From: Celerinatantimonas diazotrophica
GTDB taxonomy: Bacteria; Pseudomonadota; Gammaproteobacteria; Enterobacterales; Celerinatantimonadaceae
Direction: 5' to 3'
Assembly: GCF_004339545.1 (NCBI RefSeq)
Contig: NZ_SMGD01000013.1
Coordinates: 310,001 to 374,000, forward strand
DNA length: 64,000 bases
Shown here in pieces: positions 46,152 through 55,802 of this stretch. The notes beneath the pieces were generated by a model, which was not told where the DNA came from, did not search any database, and saw only the letters and a list, made by a program, of their open reading frames with translations. How positions within the stretch are numbered: the stretch's first letter is position 1; the number at the start of each line of letters is the position of its first letter. The translations under genes were made by a program, and so were the position numbers.

Positions 46152-47563
46152 TATCCTAAAACCGAAAGATCTTTAGCTTGCCAATGCGGGAAGTGCTTAC
46201 GGATAAGTGCATTTAGCGCAAGTTCAAACTCACTGTATGAATTTGATGGATGGTTATCTTGACCTTGCTTTTGAATCATCCCCGCACCAACGGTCACATT
46301 ACTGAGACGATCTATAATGATAAATGAACCGGTTTCACGAGTATCATCATATCGATCAAATGCGAGTTGCTGAGCAAATTCAATATTCGCCACCCCAAGT
46401 TCATTGAGCAATAGTCGCTCAGCCGAATGTCGTTCTAATGTATTCACGTCAATGCGCGCCTCAATCTGGCTGATTTGACCACTGGTTATTTTAGTTGCCA
46501 GTTTAAAATCATATGTTTTACCAGGTACCAAAGCATCTTCACTCATCCAAACTAAGTGAGCATTTACATTTTTACCAACATTCGGTTCAAGTTCGCCTCT
46601 GGCGAGCAGATCACCTCGACTAACATCAATTTCTTTATCTAAAGTTAGCGTTACCGCCATAGGGGCATATGCGCGCTCTAAATCGCCATCAAAGGTGACA
46701 ATGCGATTTACATTAGCTTTTTGACCACTCGGATAAACGGTGACTTCATCACCAACTGCAATACAACCACTGGTAATCGTCCCCGCAAAGCCACGAAAAT
46801 CCAAATTAGGACGATTGACATATTGAACGGGCATCCGGAATAACGACGGTTTATAGTCATGATCAATGGGGGCACTTTCCAAAAGCTGCATTAATGTCTG
46901 CCCTTGATACCAATCAGTGTTGTCGCTTTTATTCACGACATTATCACCACACAATGCAGAAATGGGGACAAAATGAATCGTATCGATTTTTAATTTGTCT
47001 GCAAACTGGCGATATTCTCGCGCAATTTGCTCGTAGCACTGATGCGAATATTCAACCAAGTCCATTTTATTGATCGCCACGATCACCTGCTTAATCCCAA
47101 GTTCAGAGACGATAAAACTATGTCGTTTCGTTTGCACTTGGACACCGTAGCGAGCATCAATCATCACTACCGCTAAATCACAGTTTGAGGCACCAGTTGC
47201 CATATTTCGCGTGTACTGCTCATGTCCAGGAGTATCAGCAATAATAAATTTACGCTTATCGGTAGAAAAATAACGATAGGCAACATCAATTGTGATCCCC
47301 TGTTCACGCTCAGACTGCAACCCATCCACTAAAAGGGCTAAATCAAATTCATTATCCGTTGTATTAAAGCGCTTAGAATCTTGTTTAATAGCAGCAAGTT
47401 GATCTTCAAATATCATTTTAGAATCATGCAGCAATCGACCAATTAACGTACTCTTACCATCATCCACACTGCCACAAGTTAGGAACCGTAGCAGTTGTTT
47501 TTGTTCATGTTGTCGTAAATAACTTTTAATATCATCAGCAACTAAAGTAGATTGAGTCGTCAT
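46151..47563 (-). CDS. cysN: Sulfate adenylyltransferase large subunit CysN
   Basis: GTPase subunit of ATP sulfurylase, using GTP hydrolysis to drive APS formation. It has 470 residues from the ATG at 47563 (ribosome-binding site GAGG). The G1 loop is GSVDDGKST at 31-39, followed by [17 protein letters not shown] (G3) and NKMDLV (G4), then EF-Tu-like barrel domains. A GTG at 47605 would add 14 unrelated residues. It is not fused to CysC, unlike in some bacteria. Confidence 0.95.
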   Translation of the reverse strand: MTTQSTLVADDIKSYLRQHEQKQLLRFLTCGSVDDGKSTLIGRLLHDSKMIFEDQLAAIKQDSKRFNTTDNEFDLALLVDGLQSEREQGITIDVAYRYFSTDKRKFIIADTPGHEQYTRNMATGASNCDLAVVMIDARYGVQVQTKRHSFIVSELGIKQVIVAINKMDLVEYSHQCYEQIAREYRQFADKLKIDTIHFVPISALCGDNVVNKSDNTDWYQGQTLMQLLESAPIDHDYKPSLFRMPVQYVNRPNLDFRGFAGTITSGCIAVGDEVTVYPSGQKANVNRIVTFDGDLERAYAPMAVTLTLDKEIDVSRGDLLARGELEPNVGKNVNAHLVWMSEDALVPGKTYDFKLATKITSGQISQIEARIDVNTLERHSAERLLLNELGVANIEFAQQLAFDRYDDTRETGSFIIIDRLSNVTVGAGMIQKQGQDNHPSNSYSEFELALNALIRKHFPHWQAKDLSVLG

Positions 47564-47613
47564 AAAAACCTCTTTTGTAAAATTCAGAACACCAGCCAAT
47601 GGCACAACAGCTC

Positions 47614-48534
47614 TTAGAAATAACCTTCCATTTTTTTCTTCTCCATCGAGCCAGAGCTATCTTTATCAATCACTCGCCCCTGTCGTTCAGAGGTTTTAGC
47701 TAATAACATTTCCTGAATTATTTCTGGTAGTGTCGTTGCGTGAGACTCAACCGCCCCCGTCAGCGGATAACACCCGAGTGTCCGAAAGCGAACCATTCGG
47801 TGCTCGATTTCACTGGGCTCGGCTGGCATCCGTTCATCATCAACCATAATCAATGCCCCATCACGCTCAACAACAGGTCGGACAGCAGCTTTATACAACG
47901 GAACAATCTCAATATTTTCTAAATAGATATATTGCCAAATATCAAGCTCAGTCCAGTTAGATAACGGAAAAACTCGAATACTTTCACCCGGATTAACCTT
48001 GGCGTTATAGGTATGCCACAGTTCAGGCCGCTGATTTTTTGGATCCCATCGATGGTTTTTATCGCGAAATGAGTAAACGCGCTCTTTTGCCCTTGATTTT
48101 TCTTCATCACGACGAGCGCCACCAAAAGCAGCATCAAATTTATATTTATTGAGAGCCTGTTTTAATGCCTGCGTCTTCATGACATCTGTATGAGTTGCGC
48201 TACCGTAGGTAAATGGGTTCATCCCCATAGCTAACCCGTCAGGGTTCTTATAAACCAACAGATTAAGTTCAAGCTTTTTAGCGATGCGATCACGAAAAGC
48301 GATCATCTCTTTAAATTTCCAGTTGGTATCAACATGTAAAAAAGGAAATGGAATTTTGCCTGGATAAAAAGCTTTACGAGCTAAATGCAACATCACAGAC
48401 GAATCTTTACCAATTGAATAGAGCATCACCGGATTATCGAATTCAGCAGCAACTTCACGAATGATCTGGATACTTTCAGCTTCTAGCGCTTTCAAGTGTG
48501 TCAGCTGATCGGCGGAAACCGACTGTTTAGTCAT
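47614..48534 (-). CDS. cysD: Sulfate adenylyltransferase small subunit CysD
   Basis: Catalytic ATP sulfurylase subunit that joins sulfate and ATP into APS. It has 306 residues with the PP-loop [19 protein letters not shown] and [22 protein letters not shown]. It ends in the conserved [14 protein letters not shown]. First gene of the operon cysD-cysN-SLC13-cysC-DHH. Confidence 0.96.
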   Translation of the reverse strand: MTKQSVSADQLTHLKALEAESIQIIREVAAEFDNPVMLYSIGKDSSVMLHLARKAFYPGKIPFPFLHVDTNWKFKEMIAFRDRIAKKLELNLLVYKNPDGLAMGMNPFTYGSATHTDVMKTQALKQALNKYKFDAAFGGARRDEEKSRAKERVYSFRDKNHRWDPKNQRPELWHTYNAKVNPGESIRVFPLSNWTELDIWQYIYLENIEIVPLYKAAVRPVVERDGALIMVDDERMPAEPSEIEHRMVRFRTLGCYPLTGAVESHATTLPEIIQEMLLAKTSERQGRVIDKDSSGSMEKKKMEGYF

Positions 48535-48872
48535 GATTACTTCCTCACACCATCGTCAGGCGATAAATACATTTAATACAAAATTAGCGGGTTCTTATGG
48601 ATCAAATCGGATGTGTTGAACAGATGAAGCAAGCACGCATAAAAGAATAGAAGTAACAATAAAAATAATAATTATTAACACTTTTACTGCTTAAGCGATT
48701 CATCACTAAATAGTCCACTTAGGAATTTCACATTCGATAGGAAAAAGTATACAAGAATCATTATTCCAATGCGGCTTAGTTATGCGCTCTGCTTAGAACA
48801 ATTAATTATATTTTATTGAGAGAAATTTCATCAACTTTTAATGAGGGTATTAAAAGTAGCAACTGATAAATG
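48535..48872. other. Intergenic region upstream of cysD
   Basis: About 340 AT-rich bases that should contain the cysD promoter and any CysB site. I could not define either by eye. No gene recognised. Confidence 0.45.
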
Positions 48873-48909
48873 CAAAAAACCAGTTTCCTTAAATAAGGAA
48901 ACTGGTTTG
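48873..48909 (-). terminator. Rho-independent terminator after rfaH
   Basis: On the minus strand, a fifteen-base stem AAACCAGTTTCCTTA / TAAGGAAACTGGTTT with a tiny loop, running into TTTT. It lies 15 bases after the rfaH stop. Confidence 0.9.
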
Positions 48910-48923
48910 AAATCGTAGCAAAA

Positions 48924-49442
48924 CTAGAAGAATTGGAGAGCCCGATTATCTACCGTAATTTCGACCTGCCGCTGAATCAACTTAATCAGTAAAATTGAGC
49001 GCTCTACTCCATCGGGTTTTTGATAAATCGCATCGAGCCCTTTATATGGGCCATCTTTGATAGCGACTTTATCCCCTCCCTTCGGCAAACAACTACATTT
49101 AGCTTCTACTTGTTGATTTAGCTCGGGAGTATCAGAGCGAGCCATCAAATAATAAACAAGTTCTTTAGGAACTGTCACAGGAGTCTGGCCTTTGCGAACA
49201 AAATCAGAAACCCCTCGCGTCGAACGAATTGTCGTGTAACTAATCTGTTCATGGCACAAGTCAATAAACAGGTAATTTGGGAAAACAGGCTCAGTAACGA
49301 TGGTTCGCTTTCCACGGATGATTCGCTCACTGGAGAACACCGGGAAAAAACTCACAATATTCTGATTGGCTAAATGGGTTGCGGCTCTATGTTCGTTTCT
49401 AGCTTTACAATACAACAAATGCCAAGAAGATGATTCACTCAT
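48924..49442 (-). CDS. rfaH: Transcription antiterminator RfaH
   Basis: NusG paralogue that loads onto RNA polymerase at ops sites and keeps LPS, capsule and similar long operons transcribed. It has 172 residues (E. coli 162). The NGN domain has WHLLYCKARNEHRA, IIRGKRTIVTEPVFPNYLFIDL and TIRSTRGVSDFVR; the KOW-type C-terminal part has GDKVAIKDGPYKGLDAIYQKPDGVERS. The ATG at 49442 follows AAGG; an upstream ATG at 49472 lacks a ribosome-binding site. No ops element was found in this window, so its targets lie elsewhere. Confidence 0.94.
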   Translation of the reverse strand: MSESSSWHLLYCKARNEHRAATHLANQNIVSFFPVFSSERIIRGKRTIVTEPVFPNYLFIDLCHEQISYTTIRSTRGVSDFVRKGQTPVTVPKELVYYLMARSDTPELNQQVEAKCSCLPKGGDKVAIKDGPYKGLDAIYQKPDGVERSILLIKLIQRQVEITVDNRALQFF

Positions 49443-49550
49443 AATAACCTTTTTGATGTTGTTATCACTCATTTATAATCAGGCTCTATGCTGATGTCAA
49501 ACATAAACCTGTCGAGCTCAGAACATCAATTTTAACCAAATAAAAAAAGA

Positions 49551-50555
49551 TCATAAATCCGATTCATTAAAAGGGCAAAGTTTAAAACTGAGACGATCAC
49601 CAAGCTGATTAGCCAACGATAAACAAAGCCCTTGGGGATGGGCTTGCTGACGCTTTACCCGATAGGTTGCACCATGAAATACTCCCACGCCCATATCGGC
49701 CTGATGAAAAGGTGCTGGTAAATCAATGATGCCAGCATTGACAGCCTGGATCTGCTGATTATTGACCACGCAGTAAAAAATGCCAATCGGCTCGCTTAAC
49801 TGGCTATTGAGCAAAACAGTATTAATTTGATCCATCAACTTAGCTGGTTGAATCGCCAATGAGTCCCCATATTGCTGATAAACCCGCCAAGCATCTTGTA
49901 ATAAGGAGTGTAAAATGACTGCTGCAATCGACATTTCACTGGTTAACAGACCAAAATCGATCACGACAATCGCACAATGTGTTTCGTCGAGATTAGCAAC
50001 TAATGGTAAAAGAGAACTTCCCTTTAACTGGTAAATATACAGGTAATCGCCTAATTGAATGCCTGACTCAGGCAACATCCGCATAAAGAGCTGACTGGCA
50101 GCCAGATCATTTTCTTTCAAAAAAGAGAAGTGTTCTTGGAGTTCAGCTCGCTGGTAGTATTCTTTAAGCTGAGGAAGCTTACGAATACTACTTAAAATTA
50201 TGTCAGCAATCTGAGTAAACTCACAGCCAGCCTTTATCAAGAAATCGACAGCCCCCAATTGCAGGGCGCTGCGAATCAAATTGATGTCACCTTTTAAAGA
50301 CATGGCAATACACGCCCATGGGCCTTCACTTAGATAGGCGAGCAATTTTTTACTTGCATCATTGGCATCAAAATCAGTAAACACAACATCTGGGCTCATA
50401 CATTCACAGGCACTCACAACCTGATAACCATCACTGATTAATGTCACAGATGCACCAAGATAGCAGAAATAAGTTTCCATCCTTTTGGCGAAAACCAAAT
50501 CTATATCAATGATTAAGATCCTGATACCACTTAATTTTAATTGCTTGTTACTCAT
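49551..50555 (-). CDS. RssB-like response regulator with phosphatase-fold output domain
   Basis: 334 residues in the layout of E. coli RssB (337), the adaptor that delivers sigma S to ClpXP. The receiver domain (about 10-130) keeps the phospho-acceptor Asp in VVFTDFDAND and the Lys in FLIKAG, but the acidic pocket is reduced (LIIDID). The C-terminal part, with VVIDFGLLTSEMSIAAVILHSLLQDAW and IFYCVVNNQQIQAVNAGIIDLPAPF, looks like a PP2C/SpoIIE fold lacking some metal-binding Asp residues. Similarity to RssB is by architecture and length, not by clear sequence identity. It is monocistronic between rfaH and mlaA. Confidence 0.65.
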   Translation of the reverse strand: MSNKQLKLSGIRILIIDIDLVFAKRMETYFCYLGASVTLISDGYQVVSACECMSPDVVFTDFDANDASKKLLAYLSEGPWACIAMSLKGDINLIRSALQLGAVDFLIKAGCEFTQIADIILSSIRKLPQLKEYYQRAELQEHFSFLKENDLAASQLFMRMLPESGIQLGDYLYIYQLKGSSLLPLVANLDETHCAIVVIDFGLLTSEMSIAAVILHSLLQDAWRVYQQYGDSLAIQPAKLMDQINTVLLNSQLSEPIGIFYCVVNNQQIQAVNAGIIDLPAPFHQADMGVGVFHGATYRVKRQQAHPQGLCLSLANQLGDRLSFKLCPFNESDL

Positions 50556-50620
50556 TAAGATTAATTATTTTTATTTATTAATCAAAAGTGACGCTAGACT
50601 ACATGAGCTTTTGTTAACAT

Positions 50621-51463
50621 CTAATTACTCCCTTTCTCATCCATATCCATATACTTACTGACATCAAATGACTGTTCTTTTTGCTCCGGCGGCTTACCAC
50701 CATAATAACGATAACGGCGATACTGCATATAAGCATTTCTGACAAAACTATATGGGTCTAACGCATTATCAACCAAACCTTCTTGATCAATGACCGATGC
50801 CCGACGATTGAGCCCATTTACTGTCCAGCGAATTGTTTTCTCGACTAGGTTGAACTGGGTGAACGGGAAGTAAAACTGATCAACAATATCACCAGTTAAT
50901 TGACGAGGTGTGGATGGCCCGAAAACAGGAAGCATCAAAAATGGCCCATCACCCACTCCGTAATGTCCTAGCACATCACTAAAATCAACCAAATTACGAT
51001 CCACTCCCGCGCGTCCCATCACATCAACGACTCCCAAAAAGCCGAAGGTACTGTTAAAGACAAATCGGGTGAAATTATCCAATGCAGCTTTAAATTTAAA
51101 CTGTAATAAATTGTTAACCATACTGGCTGGTTCTTCCAAATTTTGCATAAAATTATTTAAACTTCTGCGACCAGCACTGGGAACATGATTGACATAAGCA
51201 TGAACAACAGGCCTATAAATAGGTTTATCTAAGTAATTATAGTCAAAATCCCACATAACTCGGTTAAAAGGTTCCAAGGGATCATCATTCTGATAGCTAT
51301 TGCTTACCTGCAATGACGCTTGTTCTTTTTTCTGGGAAGTTGATGGACTATCCTTACTTGGGTGAGATGATGTGCTAGAGCATCCTGCCAGCATCGCCAT
51401 CACCCCAAAAATGGAAACCATCCGAATTAGTAAATTTCTCGCCACTCTCACAACCCTTGTCAT
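50621..51463 (-). CDS. mlaA: Outer-membrane lipoprotein MlaA (VacJ)
   Basis: Removes misplaced phospholipids from the outer leaflet of the outer membrane and hands them to MlaC. It has 280 residues. The lipoprotein signal ends LAGCS (Cys at about 28), followed by DPLEPFNRVMWDFDYNYLDKPIYRP. FNSTFGFLGVVDVMGRAG and DFSDVLGHYGVGDGPFLMLPVFGPSTPRQ are the family's donut-forming segments. It is unlinked to mlaBCDEF here. Confidence 0.95.
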   Translation of the reverse strand: MTRVVRVARNLLIRMVSIFGVMAMLAGCSSTSSHPSKDSPSTSQKKEQASLQVSNSYQNDDPLEPFNRVMWDFDYNYLDKPIYRPVVHAYVNHVPSAGRRSLNNFMQNLEEPASMVNNLLQFKFKAALDNFTRFVFNSTFGFLGVVDVMGRAGVDRNLVDFSDVLGHYGVGDGPFLMLPVFGPSTPRQLTGDIVDQFYFPFTQFNLVEKTIRWTVNGLNRRASVIDQEGLVDNALDPYSFVRNAYMQYRRYRYYGGKPPEQKEQSFDVSKYMDMDEKGSN

Positions 51464-51856
51464 TTTTATAACGATTATTTAGGCATCTGTTCATAGATAC
51501 GCTTGTACAACTGTATCATACATGAGATATATTCTCATTTCACAGCGATTATTTCATACACCCAATTAAACTTATAAATAATTATACATGAATTTCGATA
51601 TCGCCGACGAGTCTGTCGCGACGAAACATCAATGTTATTTAAGGCAAAATACACACTCTCGTTGAGAATCCGAGAAAATCACAGCCATCTGCGCAAAAAT
51701 TAAGAAGTTCATCAGGACACACCAATGAATCCACACAAAACCATAAGTGCCATAGCACACCCTAATAACGCTATTGTAGCCAATCAATAAAGCTTGCTAG
51801 ACTAAACATAGCAATGATGAGCTTTTGCGAGTCTAACTGTTAAATATAGGGGCTTT
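51464..51856. other. Divergent promoter region of mlaA and the FliK-like gene
   Basis: About 390 bases containing both promoters. No small gene, RNA or repeat was recognised. Confidence 0.45.
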
Positions 51857-52774
51857 ATGAAAGTTACTCCACCACCTGTGCCCACGCCGCCCGTCGCCCC
51901 TCAAACGCCAAAGGTGGCACAAACAGCAACTGTTGGTCCAGTCCATTCAGCCAGTGCAATCCCCCCGGCAAATTCAATGCTCAGCCTCTTAAACACCTTA
52001 TTAGAGTCATCTCAAGCAGTAAAATTGCCGCATACACAATCCCCTGCTACGAGTGCTGTATTAAGTCAACTGATTACTTGGCTTAAGCAATGGGAAAAAC
52101 CGCTGCACGCCAATCAGAGTAAGTCTCTACTGGAACAACTTTTACAATTTCGTCCTCTGAACGCATCAGCTAATCAATCAAGCCCCCTACTAAGTCCATT
52201 CAATTTGTTATTAAGCGCACTCATTAGCCCTCAGCTTTCGGCCAATGCCGCACAGCTATTAAAGCAACAGCAAAATATTCCCCAACAGCTCATCAATGAG
52301 CTCACCCAAGATGCCCAACTGGGCAAGGTGGTTGGCGAGTCTTTAAAACAGCTAGCCGGACAGGCGATGAATGCGCAACTGGCAAGTGTATCGCAACAAG
52401 AGAATAACCCCCCGCCAATCTTTTTGAATGTTCCGCTACCAATCAATAGTAACTTGCATCAGGTCGAAGCGAAAATAGAACAGCGTCCAGCAACTCACAA
52501 CACTCCTCCCCAATGGCATCTAAAAATGCTATTACCTGTAGCATCAGACACCCGAATTCTGGCTGATATACTGTTAGATCATGAGCAAAACACAACGATT
52601 GAATTCTATTGTCCGGATCAGGTCTGGCTAGAAAAAGTAAATCGCTATCAATCAGCCTTAAAAGAACGGCTCAGCGAGCTTGGCATGAATAAACTGACGC
52701 TAGGGGCCCAACTCGGTTTAGTTCCACAGACCTTGGTCCCCAAGCAATCCCGATTATTGGATATTACAGTATGA
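51857..52774 (+). CDS. FliK-like flagellar protein
   Basis: 305 residues. The N-terminal 180 are Pro-, Gln- and Leu-rich with no fixed motif (starts MKVTPPPVPTPPVAPQTPK). The C-terminal 110 (QWHLKMLLPVASDTRILADILLDHEQNTTIEFYCPDQVWLEKVNRYQSALKERLSELG) resembles the globular end of hook-length control proteins. The stop overlaps the start of an FlhB-C-terminal-like gene (ATGA), and FliK and FlhB interact physically, which supports the call. It is probably not the main fliK, which usually lies in the fliE-fliJ cluster. Confidence 0.65.
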   Translation: MKVTPPPVPTPPVAPQTPKVAQTATVGPVHSASAIPPANSMLSLLNTLLESSQAVKLPHTQSPATSAVLSQLITWLKQWEKPLHANQSKSLLEQLLQFRPLNASANQSSPLLSPFNLLLSALISPQLSANAAQLLKQQQNIPQQLINELTQDAQLGKVVGESLKQLAGQAMNAQLASVSQQENNPPPIFLNVPLPINSNLHQVEAKIEQRPATHNTPPQWHLKMLLPVASDTRILADILLDHEQNTTIEFYCPDQVWLEKVNRYQSALKERLSELGMNKLTLGAQLGLVPQTLVPKQSRLLDITV

Positions 52775-53073
52775 GTGAAAAAGAACAGGCAGCGGTTGCA
52801 CTCGGATACGATGGCAGAAACGCCCCAAAAGTGGTTGCAAAAGGTTATAACCAGTTAGCCGAAGAAATCATTGCAGCAGCAAAAAATGTTGGAATTATGG
52901 TCTATGAAGATAAGCAATTACTAGCCATGCTGGATCAGTTGAGTCTAGATGAGCAAATTCCCCAATCGCTCTACATCATCATCGCTGAGCTTATTAGTTT
53001 TTCTTATGTTCTACAGGGAAAATTCCCCGACCACTGGAACAATATCCATGAGCACATTGATGATAAAGCCTAA
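52771..53073 (+). CDS. FlhB C-terminal domain homologue (FlhX-like)
   Basis: 100-residue protein equal to the cytosolic switch domain of the export gate protein FlhB/YscU without the membrane part: AVALGYDGRNAPKVVAKGYNQLAEEIIAAAKNVGI, LLAMLDQLSLDEQIPQSLYIIIAELISFSYVLQ. The self-cleaving NPTH loop is missing, as the protein starts just after it. Similar stand-alone proteins (FlhX) can replace the cleaved FlhB fragment in Campylobacter-type bacteria. It overlaps the FliK-like gene by four bases. Confidence 0.83.
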   Translation: MSEKEQAAVALGYDGRNAPKVVAKGYNQLAEEIIAAAKNVGIMVYEDKQLLAMLDQLSLDEQIPQSLYIIIAELISFSYVLQGKFPDHWNNIHEHIDDKA

Positions 53074-53116
53074 CTTTTCTAGGATTGCTATCCAAGCATA
53101 TAAAAAAATACCCGAA

Positions 53117-53536
53117 CTATTTAGTTAAAGGCTTGCCATGAAGAGTATACAATAATTGAGCTTCAGCACGAGGCAACTCACATTCTCGCATTACTTCCTC
53201 AATATCAGCGCCTAATTCAACCATTTTTACCGCACGAGAATAGAGCTTACTGTCGGGATCTTGTGTAACAATTTCATTCTGCCGGTTCATGGTCTGCTCA
53301 ACCATCGATTCAAGATCTGCTATACGATGAGCCATAGCATAATTAGCAGCATGGATTTCAACCAACTGCTTATTTAAGCTCTCATTACTTTTTACGACGC
53401 GCTTGGTTAAAAGCTCGAAGCTCGATAACTTTTGCTGCTGGACGGCCACTTTGCGCTGATAAATTCGAATTAAATTTATCAGAACCAAAGCACAAACGAC
53501 CGCCACTACAGGGGCTATATAATTAATCCAATTCAT
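53117..53536 (-). CDS. fipA: DUF2802 protein, FipA-type partner of FlhF
   Basis: 139 residues with one N-terminal transmembrane helix (about 8-25), a coiled-coil middle, and the C-terminal DUF2802 helix-turn-helix-like part (SKLYSRAVKMVELGADIEEVMRECELPRAEAQLLYTLHG). FipA of Vibrio, Pseudomonas and Shewanella has this build, lies after cheW and helps place the polar flagellum with FlhF. Here it is four bases downstream of cheW, the last gene of the motility operon. Confidence 0.82.
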   Translation of the reverse strand: MNWINYIAPVVAVVCALVLINLIRIYQRKVAVQQQKLSSFELLTKRVVKSNESLNKQLVEIHAANYAMAHRIADLESMVEQTMNRQNEIVTQDPDSKLYSRAVKMVELGADIEEVMRECELPRAEAQLLYTLHGKPLTK

Positions 53537-53540
53537 CCAG

Positions 53541-54029
53541 TTATAAAGAACTTATCTCATCCCACTCTTCATCAGAGAGTAGTTTATTCAGATCCACCAG
53601 AATTAACAATTGGCCATCACGATTACTAACCCCCTGAATGAATTTGGCACTTTCTTCAGTACCAACATTCGGGGCTGTGTCAATTTCACTGCTGCGCAGG
53701 TAAACCACCTCAGCAACACTATCAACCAAAATCCCAATAACTTGTTTCTCTGCTTCAATAATAACAATCCGCGTGTTATCCGTGACCTCTGCAGGTGGCA
53801 AACCAAAACGAGAACGGGTATCGATCACTGTCACAACATTACCACGTAAGTTAATAATGCCCAAAACGTAATCAGGGGCACCAGGAACCGGAGCTATTTC
53901 ATTGTAACGAAGAACCTCCTGAACCTGCATGACATTGATACCATAGGTTTCATTTTCCAATTGAAATGTCACCCACTGCAATACTTCATCGCCCGCAATG
54001 TTTTCGGCAACGTTTCTTTGTTCACTCAT
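53541..54029 (-). CDS. cheW: Chemotaxis coupling protein CheW
   Basis: Links receptors to CheA. It has 162 residues from the ATG at 54029 (ribosome-binding site AAGGA); an in-frame TTG or ATG further up is less likely. The SH3-like core is LQWVTFQLENETYGINVMQVQEVLRY, PGAPDYVLGIINLRGNVVTVIDTRSRFGLP, and the second half has GILVDSVAEVVYLRSSEI and GVSNRDGQLLILVDLNKLL. Confidence 0.94.
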   Translation of the reverse strand: MSEQRNVAENIAGDEVLQWVTFQLENETYGINVMQVQEVLRYNEIAPVPGAPDYVLGIINLRGNVVTVIDTRSRFGLPPAEVTDNTRIVIIEAEKQVIGILVDSVAEVVYLRSSEIDTAPNVGTEESAKFIQGVSNRDGQLLILVDLNKLLSDEEWDEISSL

Positions 54030-54132
54030 CGCATCGTTCCTTTTATCTGTGCCCATAGGTACATAACAATTACTCTAACTAAGTTATAAAACGAATTTGC
54101 TTATATTCCCAGTTTCAAGTCAAATAAATTGA

Positions 54133-55023
54133 TTATCGCCCATCTACATCCACACCCTTATCTAGCAAATTAACTAATTCACTGACATGAATAAGGGCGC
54201 ACATTCTTTTTTTGATCATCCCTGCCAACCACGGCCGTTTCCCTGGTGACTGGCGCCATTTAACATCATCCTGATTTAACCATTCAGTCCCTTTTAAATG
54301 CTCACAACACAAACCCCAGTCGCTATTGGTAAGCATAACAAGATACTGATAATCTAAGTCCCACTGCTCATTAGGCATCACCCAACGAGCCATATCTACT
54401 GCATTAAATTTTTCTTCTCGCTGAGCCATAATACCAGCAAACCATTTTGGTTTACCAAACAACGAAGTGATCTCAGTGATTCGATGAATACCACCTAATT
54501 CAGCCAATGGTACAGCATAAGTAATTCCAGCCACATCAAAAAATAATGCCTGAAATGCCGCCTCGACATCTATATTGTGCCATTGCGGTTCGGCTGGCTC
54601 GCTTTGCGTTTCGACTTCGACCTGAGTCAGGTTCTGTTCAACGATTTCTGGCTCAGTCACTTCAGGCTGAACAGATTCAACAGTTGGGGTTAATTCCTCA
54701 GGCAAAACAGGTAAAATTTCAGGCAGTTCAACACTTGGTTCAGCAAATGGTTTATTCTGACTCTCGTTCGCTTGTTCTAAAAGCTGAGCCAAAGGCTTTG
54801 CCCGCGGATGATATAAGTCTTTTTGTGCATCCACAGCTTGTGACAACGACACCGGCGCACGAGCCTTAGCACTGGCCTGCAACGACAATGAAAGCGGCTG
54901 AGAGGTCTGTTCTTCTGCTTGAGTCGATAATCCCCCCGACACAGATTTCACATTTTCTTCAGGTGTATCGGCAAAAAGTGACATAAAATAGTCAGCCAAT
55001 GCTTCGTCATTTTTCAAACTCAT
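54133..55023 (-). CDS. parP: Polar chemotaxis array protein ParP
   Basis: CheW-like protein that tethers CheA arrays to the pole with ParC. It has 296 residues. The N-terminal 150 are acidic and Pro/Gln-rich and probably disordered. The C-terminal part (from about 155: AAFQALFFDVAGITYAVPLAELGGIHRITEITSLFGKPKWFAGIMAQREEK) is a divergent CheW domain. The start overlaps the parC stop (ATGA). The name follows Vibrio usage. Confidence 0.88.
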   Translation of the reverse strand: MSLKNDEALADYFMSLFADTPEENVKSVSGGLSTQAEEQTSQPLSLSLQASAKARAPVSLSQAVDAQKDLYHPRAKPLAQLLEQANESQNKPFAEPSVELPEILPVLPEELTPTVESVQPEVTEPEIVEQNLTQVEVETQSEPAEPQWHNIDVEAAFQALFFDVAGITYAVPLAELGGIHRITEITSLFGKPKWFAGIMAQREEKFNAVDMARWVMPNEQWDLDYQYLVMLTNSDWGLCCEHLKGTEWLNQDDVKWRQSPGKRPWLAGMIKKRMCALIHVSELVNLLDKGVDVDGR

Positions 55024-55802
55024 ACCGCCTCCTTCGCTAATCGAACTAAATAGCGAAGTAAGGTTTCATATGCAAACACACCACGACATTTTTTCATATG
55101 AAATGAAGGAGGCATGCGCCTGACACTAGCATCGCGAAACTTCGTATCGATCGGAATCACCGAATTCCAAACATGATCCTGATAACTATCTTGTAATTCT
55201 TTTAAAGCAACTAATGATGCTTTCGTTCGTTTATCGTACATAGTCGGGATGATGGTGTAACGAATTTTATTGGGACAAGAACGCTGCATCAACTGGAATG
55301 TGCGAATCATTCGTTCTAACCCTTTTAAGGCTAGAAACTCAGTCTGTACCGGAACCAAAACACGTTGACAGGCTGCCAGAGCGTTCACCATCATCACACC
55401 GAGGACAGGCGGACAATCAATCAGCGCAAAATCGTACTGACTTTCGACCTGATTCAAAATTCGACTCAAAATCAACCCCATCCCTTCACTTTGTCCTAGC
55501 GACTTATCAAGAGTCGCCAAGGCCATACTCGCGCAAATGAGGTCTAGATTTTCAAACTCAGTATGTAAAATAGTTTTATTGACTTGTTCATAGGTACGCC
55601 CTTCACGAGAACGAAAAAGTTCATATAAACTATTTTCCTGAGCATCCGAGTCATACCCTAAATAACTCGTCAGCGAAGCATGCGGATCAGTATCAACCAG
55701 CAATACCTTTTTTCCCTGCTGAGCCAGCAGGCCTGCCAAAGTCACTACCGTGGTGGTTTTTCCAACACCACCTTTTTGGTTTGCTACGGTCCAGACTATC
55801 AC
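55020..55802 (-). CDS. parC: ParA-like ATPase ParC for polar chemotaxis arrays
   Basis: MinD/ParA-family ATPase of 260 residues. The deviant Walker A is KGGVGKTTT at 10-18, Walker A' LLVDTDPHASLTSYLGYD, and Walker B FALIDCPPVLG. In Vibrio ParC brings chemotaxis arrays to the old pole; the name is unrelated to topoisomerase IV. GTG start, overlapping the motD stop by four bases. Confidence 0.9.
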   Translation of the reverse strand: MIVWTVANQKGGVGKTTTVVTLAGLLAQQGKKVLLVDTDPHASLTSYLGYDSDAQENSLYELFRSREGRTYEQVNKTILHTEFENLDLICASMALATLDKSLGQSEGMGLILSRILNQVESQYDFALIDCPPVLGVMMVNALAACQRVLVPVQTEFLALKGLERMIRTFQLMQRSCPNKIRYTIIPTMYDKRTKASLVALKELQDSYQDHVWNSVIPIDTKFRDASVRRMPPSFHMKKCRGVFAYETLLRYLVRLAKEAV

